Of a stretch of 23,112 nt of DNA, positions 1 through 6,158 are shown piece by piece. The stretch is from Eubacterium sp. CAG:248 (lineage in GTDB: Bacteria > Bacillota > Clostridia > Lachnospirales > Lachnospiraceae), in contig FR886212.1 in NCBI GenBank assembly GCA_000436475.1, positions 1 through 23,112 on the forward strand. The letters run 5' to 3'. The position numbers and the translations under genes were made by a program. Numbering within the stretch: position 1 is the first letter of the stretch; each line of letters begins with the position of its first letter. The notes under the pieces were generated by a model. The model made no database searches and had not been told where the DNA came from. It was given only the letters and a program-made list of their open reading frames with translations.

Positions 1-65
1 AAAAAATAAAATAGAAAAAATAAAAAAAAAAAATAAAATAGAAAAAGAAGGAAGGAAAGAATTTT

Positions 66-1139
66 ATGGGTTTAAAACACAATACAGAATCAGATACAGA
101 ATCATATGTAAAAAAGAATATAGTAGTTAATGAATCGGATAATAAGATATGTCCAGACAAGTATATAGATCTTCATCTTCATCTTGATGGAGCCATAACC
201 ATGGATATAGCAAAAAAGCTGGCTGCACTTCAGAACATAAAGCTTCCGGCAGAAAATGATGAACAGCTAAAAAAGCTTCTTACTGTACCAGATACATGTA
301 CAAGCCTGAATGATTTTCTTAAGTGCTTTGCACTTCCGGATGCACTTATGATGACACAGGAGGGGATAAGCGAAGCAGTATATCTTGTTGCAGAGAATAT
401 AAGACAACAGGGAGTTATATATGCAGAGATAAGATTTGCCCCTCAGAATCATACAGAAAAGGGAATGTCACAGGAAGAAGCTGTACAGGCTGCATTAGAA
501 GGACTTAAAAGAACAGAGCTTAAGGCTAATATTATATTGTGTTGTATGCGTGGTGAAGGAAATGAAGAAGCTAATTATGAAACGCTTGAACTTACGAAAA
601 AATACCTTGTAGAAGACGGCGGCGTAACTGGTATGGATCTTGCAGGAGCAGAGGCACTTTATCCTACATCGAAGTATGCAGCACTATTTGCTAAGGCCAG
701 AGAATACGGCATACCATTTACTATTCATGCAGGTGAGGCAGCTGGAGCAGAAAGTGTAAGATGTGCCATAGAATATGGAGCTTCAAGGATAGGACATGGA
801 GTAAGAATAAAAGAAGACGATTCAGTGTGTGAACTTGTAAAGAATAAAGGTATCGTCCTTGAGATGTGTCCGACAAGTAACAGACAGACTCATGCAGTAG
901 AAAATATGAAAGATTATCCTTTTATAAAATATCTGAATGAGGGAATCAAAGTAACACTTAATACGGATGATATGGCAATAGAAGGGATTACATTAGAAGA
1001 AGAATACAGATATATGGAAAATGAATTCGGACTTACAAGCGAGCAGAAAAAAATCATTCTTAATAACGCAGTCGATGCCGCATTTACAAGTGCGGCAGTA
1101 AAAGAAGAACTAAAAAAAGAATTAGGACTTGCAAAATAA
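66..1139 (+). CDS. add: Adenosine deaminase
   Basis: Cytosolic zinc hydrolase that deaminates adenosine (and deoxyadenosine) to inosine in purine salvage. The amidohydrolase metal motif HLHLDG is visible at residues 37-42 (His37, His39), HAGE at 221-224 (zinc His221, catalytic Glu224), GHG around His244, and the NTDD motif near 299-302 (metal Asp). The length, 357 aa, is normal for the family, with a poorly conserved hydrophilic N-terminus of about 30 residues. The start ATG follows a GGAAGG ribosome site by about 8 nt. It stands alone and is closed by a strong terminator. Some members of this family deaminate related purine nucleosides such as aminodeoxyfutalosine, but no menaquinone genes are nearby, so adenosine is the best guess. 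Confidence 0.93.
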   Translation: MGLKHNTESDTESYVKKNIVVNESDNKICPDKYIDLHLHLDGAITMDIAKKLAALQNIKLPAENDEQLKKLLTVPDTCTSLNDFLKCFALPDALMMTQEGISEAVYLVAENIRQQGVIYAEIRFAPQNHTEKGMSQEEAVQAALEGLKRTELKANIILCCMRGEGNEEANYETLELTKKYLVEDGGVTGMDLAGAEALYPTSKYAALFAKAREYGIPFTIHAGEAAGAESVRCAIEYGASRIGHGVRIKEDDSVCELVKNKGIVLEMCPTSNRQTHAVENMKDYPFIKYLNEGIKVTLNTDDMAIEGITLEEEYRYMENEFGLTSEQKKIILNNAVDAAFTSAAVKEELKKELGLAK

Positions 1140-1197
1140 GAAAACAAATGCTATAGTAGTTAACAACTTAATAAACATTGTTGATAGAGTGAATCAT

Positions 1198-1256
1198 AAG
1201 GGTTCACGAAGGGGAGCACCACCAAGGGCGCTTTTCTTCGTGATCCCTTTTTATTT
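1198..1256 (+). terminator. Strong intrinsic terminator after add
   Basis: Arms 1198-1217 and 1230-1249 can form a 20-bp stem with a single T-T mismatch and three G-U pairs, a 12-nt loop (ACCACCAAGGGC), and a following T-rich tract. It separates add from the thiamine genes. Confidence 0.85.
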
Positions 1257-1370
1257 TTATCTACTATTTTAGCTGTGCATAGCTTGTGTAGTTCATGCAG
1301 TTTTCAGCTCTATGACAGCTTTATATGTTTAAGTGTTAAAAGACATTCAGGAAGGAAGGTGAATATCTTA

Positions 1371-1574
1371 ATGGCAGATATAATGTTTAATGGAAAGAAA
1401 AGAGACATAAAAGACAATACTAATATTACTGAATTCATAACAATCAACAGCTATAAGCCAGAGCATGTTGTTGTAGAGTTAAATGAAGAGATAATCCCAA
1501 AAGAAAGATATCAGGAGATTATATTAAAAGATAATGATGTGTTAGAAGTATTAAGCTTTATGGGTGGGGGCTGA
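1371..1574 (+). CDS. thiS: ThiS sulfur-carrier protein
   Basis: Small ubiquitin-fold protein that carries sulfur as a C-terminal thiocarboxylate and donates it to ThiG during thiazole synthesis. It is 67 aa, typical for ThiS, and ends in Gly-Gly-Gly, matching the required diglycine tail. The phrases 'ITEFITINSYKPEHVVVELN' and 'LKDNDVLEVLSFMGGG' fit the family. I chose the ATG at 1371 because a long AGGAAGGAAGGTG ribosome site lies about 10 nt upstream; the longer frame from 1275 adds unrelated sequence. It is followed by thiG and thiH. No ThiF, the enzyme that adenylates ThiS, is present in the window, so activation must come from elsewhere. Confidence 0.9.
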   Translation: MADIMFNGKKRDIKDNTNITEFITINSYKPEHVVVELNEEIIPKERYQEIILKDNDVLEVLSFMGGG

Positions 1575-1712
1575 TGGTTTAGCAGCATATCACAGGTAAA
1601 AGCATTTTATGCAGATGACATTTATAGCATAACTACTAATAAGATGTAAGTGGTAAAATATTAATTTAATGTCCCAAACATCATAATAATAAAAATAAAA
1701 GAGGATAATACA

Positions 1713-2528
1713 ATGAGTAATAATACAGCAAATATAACAGGTACAGACAATAAAGAGCAGTTAAAGGATACATTTAAGTTAGGAAAATACGAATTCACAT
1801 CACGTTTTATACTTGGTTCAGGTAAATATTCACTTGAACTTATAGATGCTGCCGTTAAACAGGCAGAGGCACAGATAGTTACGCTTGCACTAAGAAGAGC
1901 TAATGATGGCGGACTTGCTAACATTCTGGATTACATTCCAGAAAATGTACATCTTCTTCCTAATACATCAGGTGCAAGAAATGCAGAAGAGGCGGTAAGA
2001 ATAGCAAGACTTTCAAGAGAACTTTGCCATAGTGATATGGTTAAGATAGAAGTAATAAGAGATACTAAGTATCTTCTTCCAGATAATTATGAAACAGCAA
2101 AAGCAACAGAAATACTTGCAAATGAAGGTTTTGTTGTTATGCCTTACATGTACCCAGACCTTAATGCAGCAAGAGATATGGCAAATGCCGGTGCAGCATG
2201 TATTATGCCGCTTGCAGCTCCTATTGGTTCTAACAGAGGAGTATGTACAAAAGACTTTATCCAGATTCTTATAGATGAAATAGATCTTCCTATTATAGTT
2301 GATGCGGGTATTGGACGTCCTTCCCAGGCATGTGAGGTTATGGAGATGGGTGCAGCAGCAGTTATGGCGAATACAGCTATTGCAACTGCAGGTGATATCC
2401 CACGTATGGCAGCAGCATTTAAAAATGCTATAAATGCAGGAAGGGAAGCATATCTTGCAGGACTTGGAAGAGTAAAGAAAAACGGAGCAAGTGCTTCTTC
2501 TCCACTTACAGGTTATCTTCACGAATAA
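1713..2528 (+). CDS. thiG: Thiazole synthase ThiG
   Basis: Makes the thiamine thiazole phosphate from 1-deoxy-D-xylulose 5-phosphate, dehydroglycine and ThiS thiocarboxylate. It is a TIM-barrel enzyme of 271 aa, near the usual 255-265, with an extra hydrophilic N-terminal stretch of about 20 residues. The opening 'FTSRFILGSGKY' is typical. The Schiff-base lysine is Lys111 in 'DMVKIEVI', and phosphate-binding loops 'APIGSNRGV', 'DAGIGRPSQA' and 'ANTAIATA' are clear. It lies 138 nt after thiS, with a GAGGA ribosome site before the ATG. It is likely cotranscribed with thiS and thiH, since no terminator is seen between them. Confidence 0.96.
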   Translation: MSNNTANITGTDNKEQLKDTFKLGKYEFTSRFILGSGKYSLELIDAAVKQAEAQIVTLALRRANDGGLANILDYIPENVHLLPNTSGARNAEEAVRIARLSRELCHSDMVKIEVIRDTKYLLPDNYETAKATEILANEGFVVMPYMYPDLNAARDMANAGAACIMPLAAPIGSNRGVCTKDFIQILIDEIDLPIIVDAGIGRPSQACEVMEMGAAAVMANTAIATAGDIPRMAAAFKNAINAGREAYLAGLGRVKKNGASASSPLTGYLHE

Positions 2529-2570
2529 GAAGATGTCCGAAGCTTTGTATAAAATATATAGCATATGACA

Positions 2571-2599
2571 TAATGTAAGCTTTTATATATGTTACATTA
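2571..2599 (+). repeat. Inverted repeat between thiG and thiH
   Basis: Perfect 8-bp arms TAATGTAA (2571-2578) and TTACATTA (2592-2599) around a 13-nt AT-rich loop. No T-run follows, so it is not a classic terminator. It may be an mRNA processing or stability hairpin, or an operator; the function is not shown. Confidence 0.45.
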
Positions 2600-2639
2600 A
2601 TTCGTTATATGAAATAAAGATGCAGGAATGGAGATTAGA

Positions 2640-3893
2640 ATGAGTAACAATCAAATAAATAATGAAGAAAAAAAAGATTTACATATAAATGAAAGTATAT
2701 TAAGTGATGAAATAAGAGAAGATCAGAAGAAAAACAGAACTAATCACATGGAATATATGCCAGACATGGAGGTGCTTGACTCTGATATTGATAAGCAGGT
2801 TATAGCGGCTATGAACAACTATGACTATGACAAATATACAGCTAAGGATGTTGAAAATGCTATAAATGCAGTTAATCGTACACCTGAGGATTTTGCAGCA
2901 CTTTTATCACCAGCAGCACTTCCATACCTAGAACAGATGGCACAGGCAGCTAAGATAGAGAAGGAAAAACATTTTGGTAATTCAATATGCTTTTTCACAC
3001 CTATATACATAGCCAACTACTGTGAAAATTATTGTATATACTGTGGCTTTAACTGTCATAATAAGATAAAAAGAGCAAAGCTTAACTATGAAGAAATAGA
3101 AGAAGAGATGCAGGCTATAGCTAAGACAGGACTGCAGGAGATACTTATACTTACTGGGGAAAGTAAGAAAATGTCAAGTGTAGAATATATAGGTGAAGCA
3201 TGTAAGATTGCAAGAAAGTATTTTAAAGTAATAGGTCTTGAAGTATATCCTATGAATTCGGATGAGTATGCATATCTTCACAAATGTGGTGCAGATTATG
3301 TTACAGTATTCCAGGAAACGTATAACTCAGATAAATATGAAACACTGCATCTTGCAGGACATAAGAGAATATATCCATATAGACTTAATGCACAGGAAAG
3401 AGCGCTTAAGGGTGGCATGAGAGGAGTAGGCTTTGCAGCGTTGTTAGGTCTTGATGATTTCAGAAAAGATGCATTTGCAACAGGCATGCATGCATATCTT
3501 TTACAGAGAAAATATCCTCATGCAGAGATAGCATTTTCATGTCCAAGATTAAGACCTATTATTAATAATGACAGGATTAATCCAAAGGATGTTCATGAAG
3601 CGCAGCTTTTACAGGTTGTTACAGCGTATAGATTATTTATGCCATTTGCAAGCATAACAGTATCAACAAGGGAATGTGCAAGAGTAAGGGATAATCTTAT
3701 GAATATAGCTGCAACAAAGATATCTGCAGGCGTAAGTACTGGTATCGGAAGCCATTCTGATGATATTGAAGACAGCGATAAGGGCGACGAACAGTTTGAA
3801 ATATCAGATGGAAGAGATGTCAAAGAGGTATATAACGATCTTGTGAAAATAGGACTTCAGCCAGTCATGAGTGATTATATATATGTAGGATAA
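2640..3893 (+). CDS. thiH: ThiH, 2-iminoacetate (dehydroglycine) synthase
   Basis: Radical-SAM tyrosine lyase that cleaves L-tyrosine to dehydroglycine and p-cresol and feeds dehydroglycine to ThiG. It is the anaerobic counterpart of glycine oxidase ThiO, which fits an anaerobe. The cluster motif CENYCIYC supplies Cys128, Cys132 and Cys135 (numbered from this start) for the SAM-binding 4Fe-4S cluster, and the C-terminal BATS-like region includes 'SAGVSTGIGSH'. The start at 2640 is preferred over 2628 because GGAG at 2630-2633 sits 6 nt upstream, and the protein then begins MSNN, like ThiG. The length is 417 aa, with an N-terminal extension of about 40 residues compared with typical proteins near 370. 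It ends just before a terminator. Confidence 0.95.
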   Translation: MSNNQINNEEKKDLHINESILSDEIREDQKKNRTNHMEYMPDMEVLDSDIDKQVIAAMNNYDYDKYTAKDVENAINAVNRTPEDFAALLSPAALPYLEQMAQAAKIEKEKHFGNSICFFTPIYIANYCENYCIYCGFNCHNKIKRAKLNYEEIEEEMQAIAKTGLQEILILTGESKKMSSVEYIGEACKIARKYFKVIGLEVYPMNSDEYAYLHKCGADYVTVFQETYNSDKYETLHLAGHKRIYPYRLNAQERALKGGMRGVGFAALLGLDDFRKDAFATGMHAYLLQRKYPHAEIAFSCPRLRPIINNDRINPKDVHEAQLLQVVTAYRLFMPFASITVSTRECARVRDNLMNIAATKISAGVSTGIGSHSDDIEDSDKGDEQFEISDGRDVKEVYNDLVKIGLQPVMSDYIYVG

Positions 3894-3896
3894 AAT

Positions 3897-3932
3897 AAAA
3901 AGTCTTATCGTGAGTGGGCGATAGGACTTTTT
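3897..3932 (+). terminator. Terminator after thiSGH
   Basis: Fourteen-bp stem (3897-3910 with 3919-3932, one G-U pair), 8-nt loop TGAGTGGG, and a T-run formed by the end of the right arm. It separates thiSGH from the tenI-like gene. Confidence 0.88.
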
Positions 3933-3991
3933 GTCTTTACGACATTACCGATTGTTTCGTGCTATGCACTCACACAATCCTAGCAGGTATA

Positions 3992-4020
3992 TTTACATTA
4001 TGATAGTCAGTATATATAAG
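3992..4020 (+). promoter_or_regulatory. Predicted promoter of the tenI-like gene
   Basis: TTTACA (3992-3997), 17-bp spacer, TATAAG (4015-4020). It lies downstream of the thiSGH terminator, which supports separate transcription. An imperfect hairpin (GATTGT at 3950-3955 with ACAATC at 3974-3979, and an inner GTGC/GCAC) lies just upstream. No TPP-riboswitch motif is visible. Confidence 0.55.
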
Positions 4021-4061
4021 ATATGACAGGTAAAAATATATAGAGTATTGAGGTAATGTAT

Positions 4062-4643
4062 ATGTTAAACGATGTTATTGCCGTTACAAACAGAAAATTA
4101 AGCCAGAGACCTTTTTTGGAACAGATAAAAAGAGTGTGTCAGCTAAGGCCAGAAGCGATAATTTTAAGAGAAAAAGATTTATCAGAAACAGAGTATGCAA
4201 AACTTGCAGAAGAGGTGTATAATATAACTACAAGTTATGATGTACGGTTGATTATTCACACATATATTAATGTTGCAAGAGAACTGGGAATAAATACAGT
4301 TCATATGTCACTGCATAATATGAGGGAATATAGGAAAGAATTTATAGATAATGTTAATAAGACAAACAATATAAAGACAGGTTGTTCCATACATTCAGTT
4401 GAAGAGGCGGTTGAAGCAAGGAATATGGGGGTATCTTATATAACAGCTGGACATGTATATGTGACAGATTGTAAAAAAGGGTTGGCTCCAAGAGGTCTGG
4501 ATTTTCTAAAGAATGTGTGTGATTCGGTAGATATTCCTGTGTATGCTATAGGTGGAATAAACATAGATGACGGCAGGAGAGAAGAAGTGAAAAAATATGG
4601 TGCGGCAGGAAGCTGCATAATGTCAGGAATGATGAAAGTTTAA
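4062..4643 (+). CDS. tenI: TenI-like thiazole tautomerase (ThiE/TenI family)
   Basis: TIM-barrel protein of the thiamine phosphate synthase family, 193 aa from this start. TenI aromatises the ThiG product before coupling. Features shared with both subgroups are 'ILREKDL' and 'VYAIGGIN'. The strand 'ITAGHVYVTDCKKGLAPRGL' carries Gly-His131, matching the TenI catalytic histidine position. The Asn-Asp and Gln-x-Asp residues that bind Mg and pyrophosphate in ThiE are missing: here the positions read 'IIHTYINVA' and 'HMSLHN'. I therefore favour TenI over ThiE. The start at 4062 is chosen over 4056 because AGG at 4051-4053 is then 8 nt away. A divergent true ThiE cannot be fully excluded. Confidence 0.8.
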   Translation: MLNDVIAVTNRKLSQRPFLEQIKRVCQLRPEAIILREKDLSETEYAKLAEEVYNITTSYDVRLIIHTYINVARELGINTVHMSLHNMREYRKEFIDNVNKTNNIKTGCSIHSVEEAVEARNMGVSYITAGHVYVTDCKKGLAPRGLDFLKNVCDSVDIPVYAIGGINIDDGRREEVKKYGAAGSCIMSGMMKV

Positions 4644-4678
4644 ATTGTATATGAATAAAATATGAGATATTGTATGAC

Positions 4679-4707
4679 TTGACATTTTATTAAAAATAAT
4701 ATTTAAT
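4679..4707 (+). promoter_or_regulatory. Predicted perR promoter
   Basis: TTGACA (4679-4684), 17-bp spacer, TTTAAT (4702-4707). A palindromic operator begins at the next base, so a bound repressor would block initiation. Confidence 0.65.
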
Positions 4708-4726
4708 AATAGTAACTGTTATTAAT
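4708..4726 (+). promoter_or_regulatory. PerR-type operator, copy 1 (autoregulation)
   Basis: AATAGTAACTGTTATTAAT matches the perfect palindrome AATAGTAATTATTACTATT found before the rubrerythrin gene at 15 of 19 positions. It sits immediately downstream of the -10 element of perR. Self-repression by PerR is common; here it is inferred from the shared site. Confidence 0.65.
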
Positions 4727-4765
4727 TTATTGATTTATTAATTTGTTTAAGAGGAGATTGATTAT

Positions 4766-5167
4766 ATGGCGGTAGTAAAAAGAAGCAGGCAGAGAGAAGC
4801 TATTAAAGAGTTTCTTATGTCAAGAAAGGATCATCCAACTGCAGAAGTGGTGTATGAGCATGTCAGTAAGGATTTTCCTAATATAAGTCTTGGAACTGTA
4901 TATAGGAATCTTTCATTTCTTGTGGATAATGGAATGGCTATTAAGGTGCCTTGTGAGGATGGTTCTGTACATTTTGATGGTAATGTAGAACCTCACTATC
5001 ATTTTCAATGCATGGAATGTGGAAGCGTACTTGATCTTGATTTTGATTCAAAAGAAGTTGAAAAAGCTTTCAATATAGAAGCAGCAAAGGGGTTTGGTGG
5101 AGAGATTGAAGGAAATGTTACATTCTTTTATGGTAAATGTCCTAAATGTGTAACAAAGAAAAAATAA
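4766..5167 (+). CDS. perR: PerR, peroxide-sensing Fur-family repressor
   Basis: Dimeric metal-dependent DNA-binding repressor that loses DNA binding when peroxide oxidises its iron-site histidines. It is 133 aa: winged helix at residues 5-68 ('SLGTVYRNLSFL' recognition region) and a dimerisation domain to the end. All five regulatory-metal ligands known from Bacillus subtilis PerR align, with an offset of 14: His23, Asp71, His77, His79 and Asp90. The structural zinc site is Cys82/Cys85 and Cys125/Cys128. A conserved Asp at the D104-equivalent (Asp90) favours PerR over Fur. It lies directly upstream of reverse rubrerythrin, a classic PerR target, and both promoters carry the same operator. GAGGAG lies upstream of the start. 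Confidence 0.9.
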   Translation: MAVVKRSRQREAIKEFLMSRKDHPTAEVVYEHVSKDFPNISLGTVYRNLSFLVDNGMAIKVPCEDGSVHFDGNVEPHYHFQCMECGSVLDLDFDSKEVEKAFNIEAAKGFGGEIEGNVTFFYGKCPKCVTKKK

Positions 5168-5168
5168 T

Positions 5169-5187
5169 AATAGTAATTATTACTATT
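5169..5187 (+). promoter_or_regulatory. PerR-type operator, copy 2
   Basis: Perfect 9-1-9 palindrome AATAGTAATTATTACTATT, ending 4 nt before the -35 element of the rubrerythrin promoter. It starts only a few bases after the perR stop codon. Confidence 0.72.
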
Positions 5188-5191
5188 TCAC

Positions 5192-5220
5192 TTGACAAGG
5201 TGAAAAAATAATGTTATATT
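5192..5220 (+). promoter_or_regulatory. Predicted rubrerythrin promoter
   Basis: Consensus TTGACA (5192-5197), 17-bp spacer, TATATT (5215-5220). The promoter is near-consensus and bracketed by two operator copies, as expected for a strongly expressed and strongly repressed gene. Confidence 0.78.
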
Positions 5221-5230
5221 AAATTCGCAA

Positions 5231-5249
5231 AACAGTAATAAATACTATT
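5231..5249 (+). promoter_or_regulatory. PerR-type operator, copy 3
   Basis: AACAGTAATAAATACTATT matches the perfect palindrome at 16 of 19 positions and lies just past the expected transcription start. Confidence 0.68.
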
Positions 5250-5284
5250 TTATAAATATTAAACAAGAAAAGGAGATTACGAAT

Positions 5285-5830
5285 ATGAAGTATGTATGTA
5301 CAGTATGTGGTTATGTTTATGAAGGAGATTCACTTCCAGCAGATTTCGTCTGTCCAGTATGTAAGGCACCAGCTGATAAGTTTTTAGCTCAGGGCGATGG
5401 CAAGGTATGGGCAGCAGAGCATGTCGTAGGAGTAGCTAAGGGAGTAAGCGAAGATATTCTTGAAGATTTAAGAGCTAACTTTAATGGTGAATGTTCAGAA
5501 GTAGGTATGTATCTTGCTATGGCCAGAGTTGCTCATAGAGAGGGCTATCCAGAAGTAGGTCTTTACTATGAAAAGGCAGCATGGGAAGAAGCAGAACATG
5601 CAGCTAAGTTTGCAGAACTCCTCGGTGAAGTTGTAACAGACAGTACTAAGAAGAATCTTGAGATGAGAGTAGAAGCTGAACATGGTGCAACAGCAGGTAA
5701 GACAGACCTTGCTAAGAGAGCTAAGGCTGCTAACCTTGATGCAATCCATGATACAGTTCATGAGATGGCTCGTGATGAGGCTAGACACGGAAAAGCGTTT
5801 GAAGGTCTTTTAAAGAGATACTTTGGCTAA
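5285..5830 (+). CDS. Reverse rubrerythrin (peroxide reductase)
   Basis: Non-heme iron peroxidase that reduces hydrogen peroxide to water using electrons passed through its rubredoxin site. Domain order is rubredoxin first, then ferritin-like four-helix bundle, the 'reverse' arrangement known from clostridia. Rubredoxin cysteines are Cys5, Cys8, Cys23 and Cys26. Di-iron ligands lie in the helices with 'NGECSEVGMY' (Glu69/Glu72), 'EEAEHAA' (Glu101-His105), 'EAEHG' (from residue 130) and 'RDEARHG' (Glu165, His168). Length 181 aa is typical. An AAGGAG ribosome site lies 9 nt before the ATG. It has its own promoter flanked by PerR operators, and a terminator follows, so it is probably monocistronic and peroxide-induced. 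Confidence 0.93.
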   Translation: MKYVCTVCGYVYEGDSLPADFVCPVCKAPADKFLAQGDGKVWAAEHVVGVAKGVSEDILEDLRANFNGECSEVGMYLAMARVAHREGYPEVGLYYEKAAWEEAEHAAKFAELLGEVVTDSTKKNLEMRVEAEHGATAGKTDLAKRAKAANLDAIHDTVHEMARDEARHGKAFEGLLKRYFG

Positions 5831-5890
5831 TCAGCTGTGATTATAAGCAGATTTTAATAGCTTTATAACCGCTTAATATAGGGATTTATG

Positions 5891-5927
5891 AGAGGGATGA
5901 GTATTATATATACTTGTTCCTCTTTTT
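5891..5927 (+). terminator. Terminator after rubrerythrin
   Basis: Fourteen-bp stem with three G-U pairs (AGAGGGATGAGTAT with ATACTTGTTCCTCT), a TATAT-type loop, and a TTTTT run. Confidence 0.75.
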
Positions 5928-6158
5928 CTTTGAATTCATAAAATTTTGTAATGTAAACTCTTTTTAATTGACTTTTTTAAAATTGACCTTTTTTCAAAAA
6001 GCACTTGAAAATGTGATATATAATTACGGATATATGATTAAAAAAGTGTATAAATAATATTATTAAAGTGACTTTTTTATTATAATATGGTATATTAATA
6101 AAAGATATTTTACGGAATTTTACAATATATTATGTATATTGCGGGGATGTGGTGCGGT
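5928..6158 (+). other. Gap upstream of the GGDEF gene with repeated TGAC-T6 motifs
   Basis: With the terminator before it, this makes a gene-free stretch of over 300 nt. It holds three similar motifs: TTGACTTTTTT at 5968-5978, TTGACCTTTTTT at 5983-5994, and GTGACTTTTTT at 6068-6078. TATAAT-like boxes occur at 6019-6024 and near 6080, but none has a well-spaced -35. I see no ORF or structured RNA here. Confidence 0.4.

Noticed and set aside
1..60. A-rich low-complexity start of the window (AAAAAATAAAATAG repeated)
   Set aside because: Simple AT-rich leader ahead of the add ribosome site; no gene or structure can be supported.
1140..1370. Possible TPP or other riboswitch before thiS because of a GC-rich structured segment
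   Set aside because: The segment folds into one 20-bp hairpin with a T-tract, a plain terminator, and the TPP core motifs are absent.
2013..2564. 183-aa minus-strand ORF over thiG
   Set aside because: Cys/Ile/Asn-rich antisense artefact of a clearly coding thiG.
4056..4061. ATG at 4056 as tenI start
   Set aside because: The AGG ribosome site would be only about 2 nt away; ATG 4062 has proper spacing.
5161..5190. Palindrome after perR considered as a terminator
   Set aside because: It is AT-only with a single-base centre and no loop, and matches two other sites at promoters, so an operator is the better reading.
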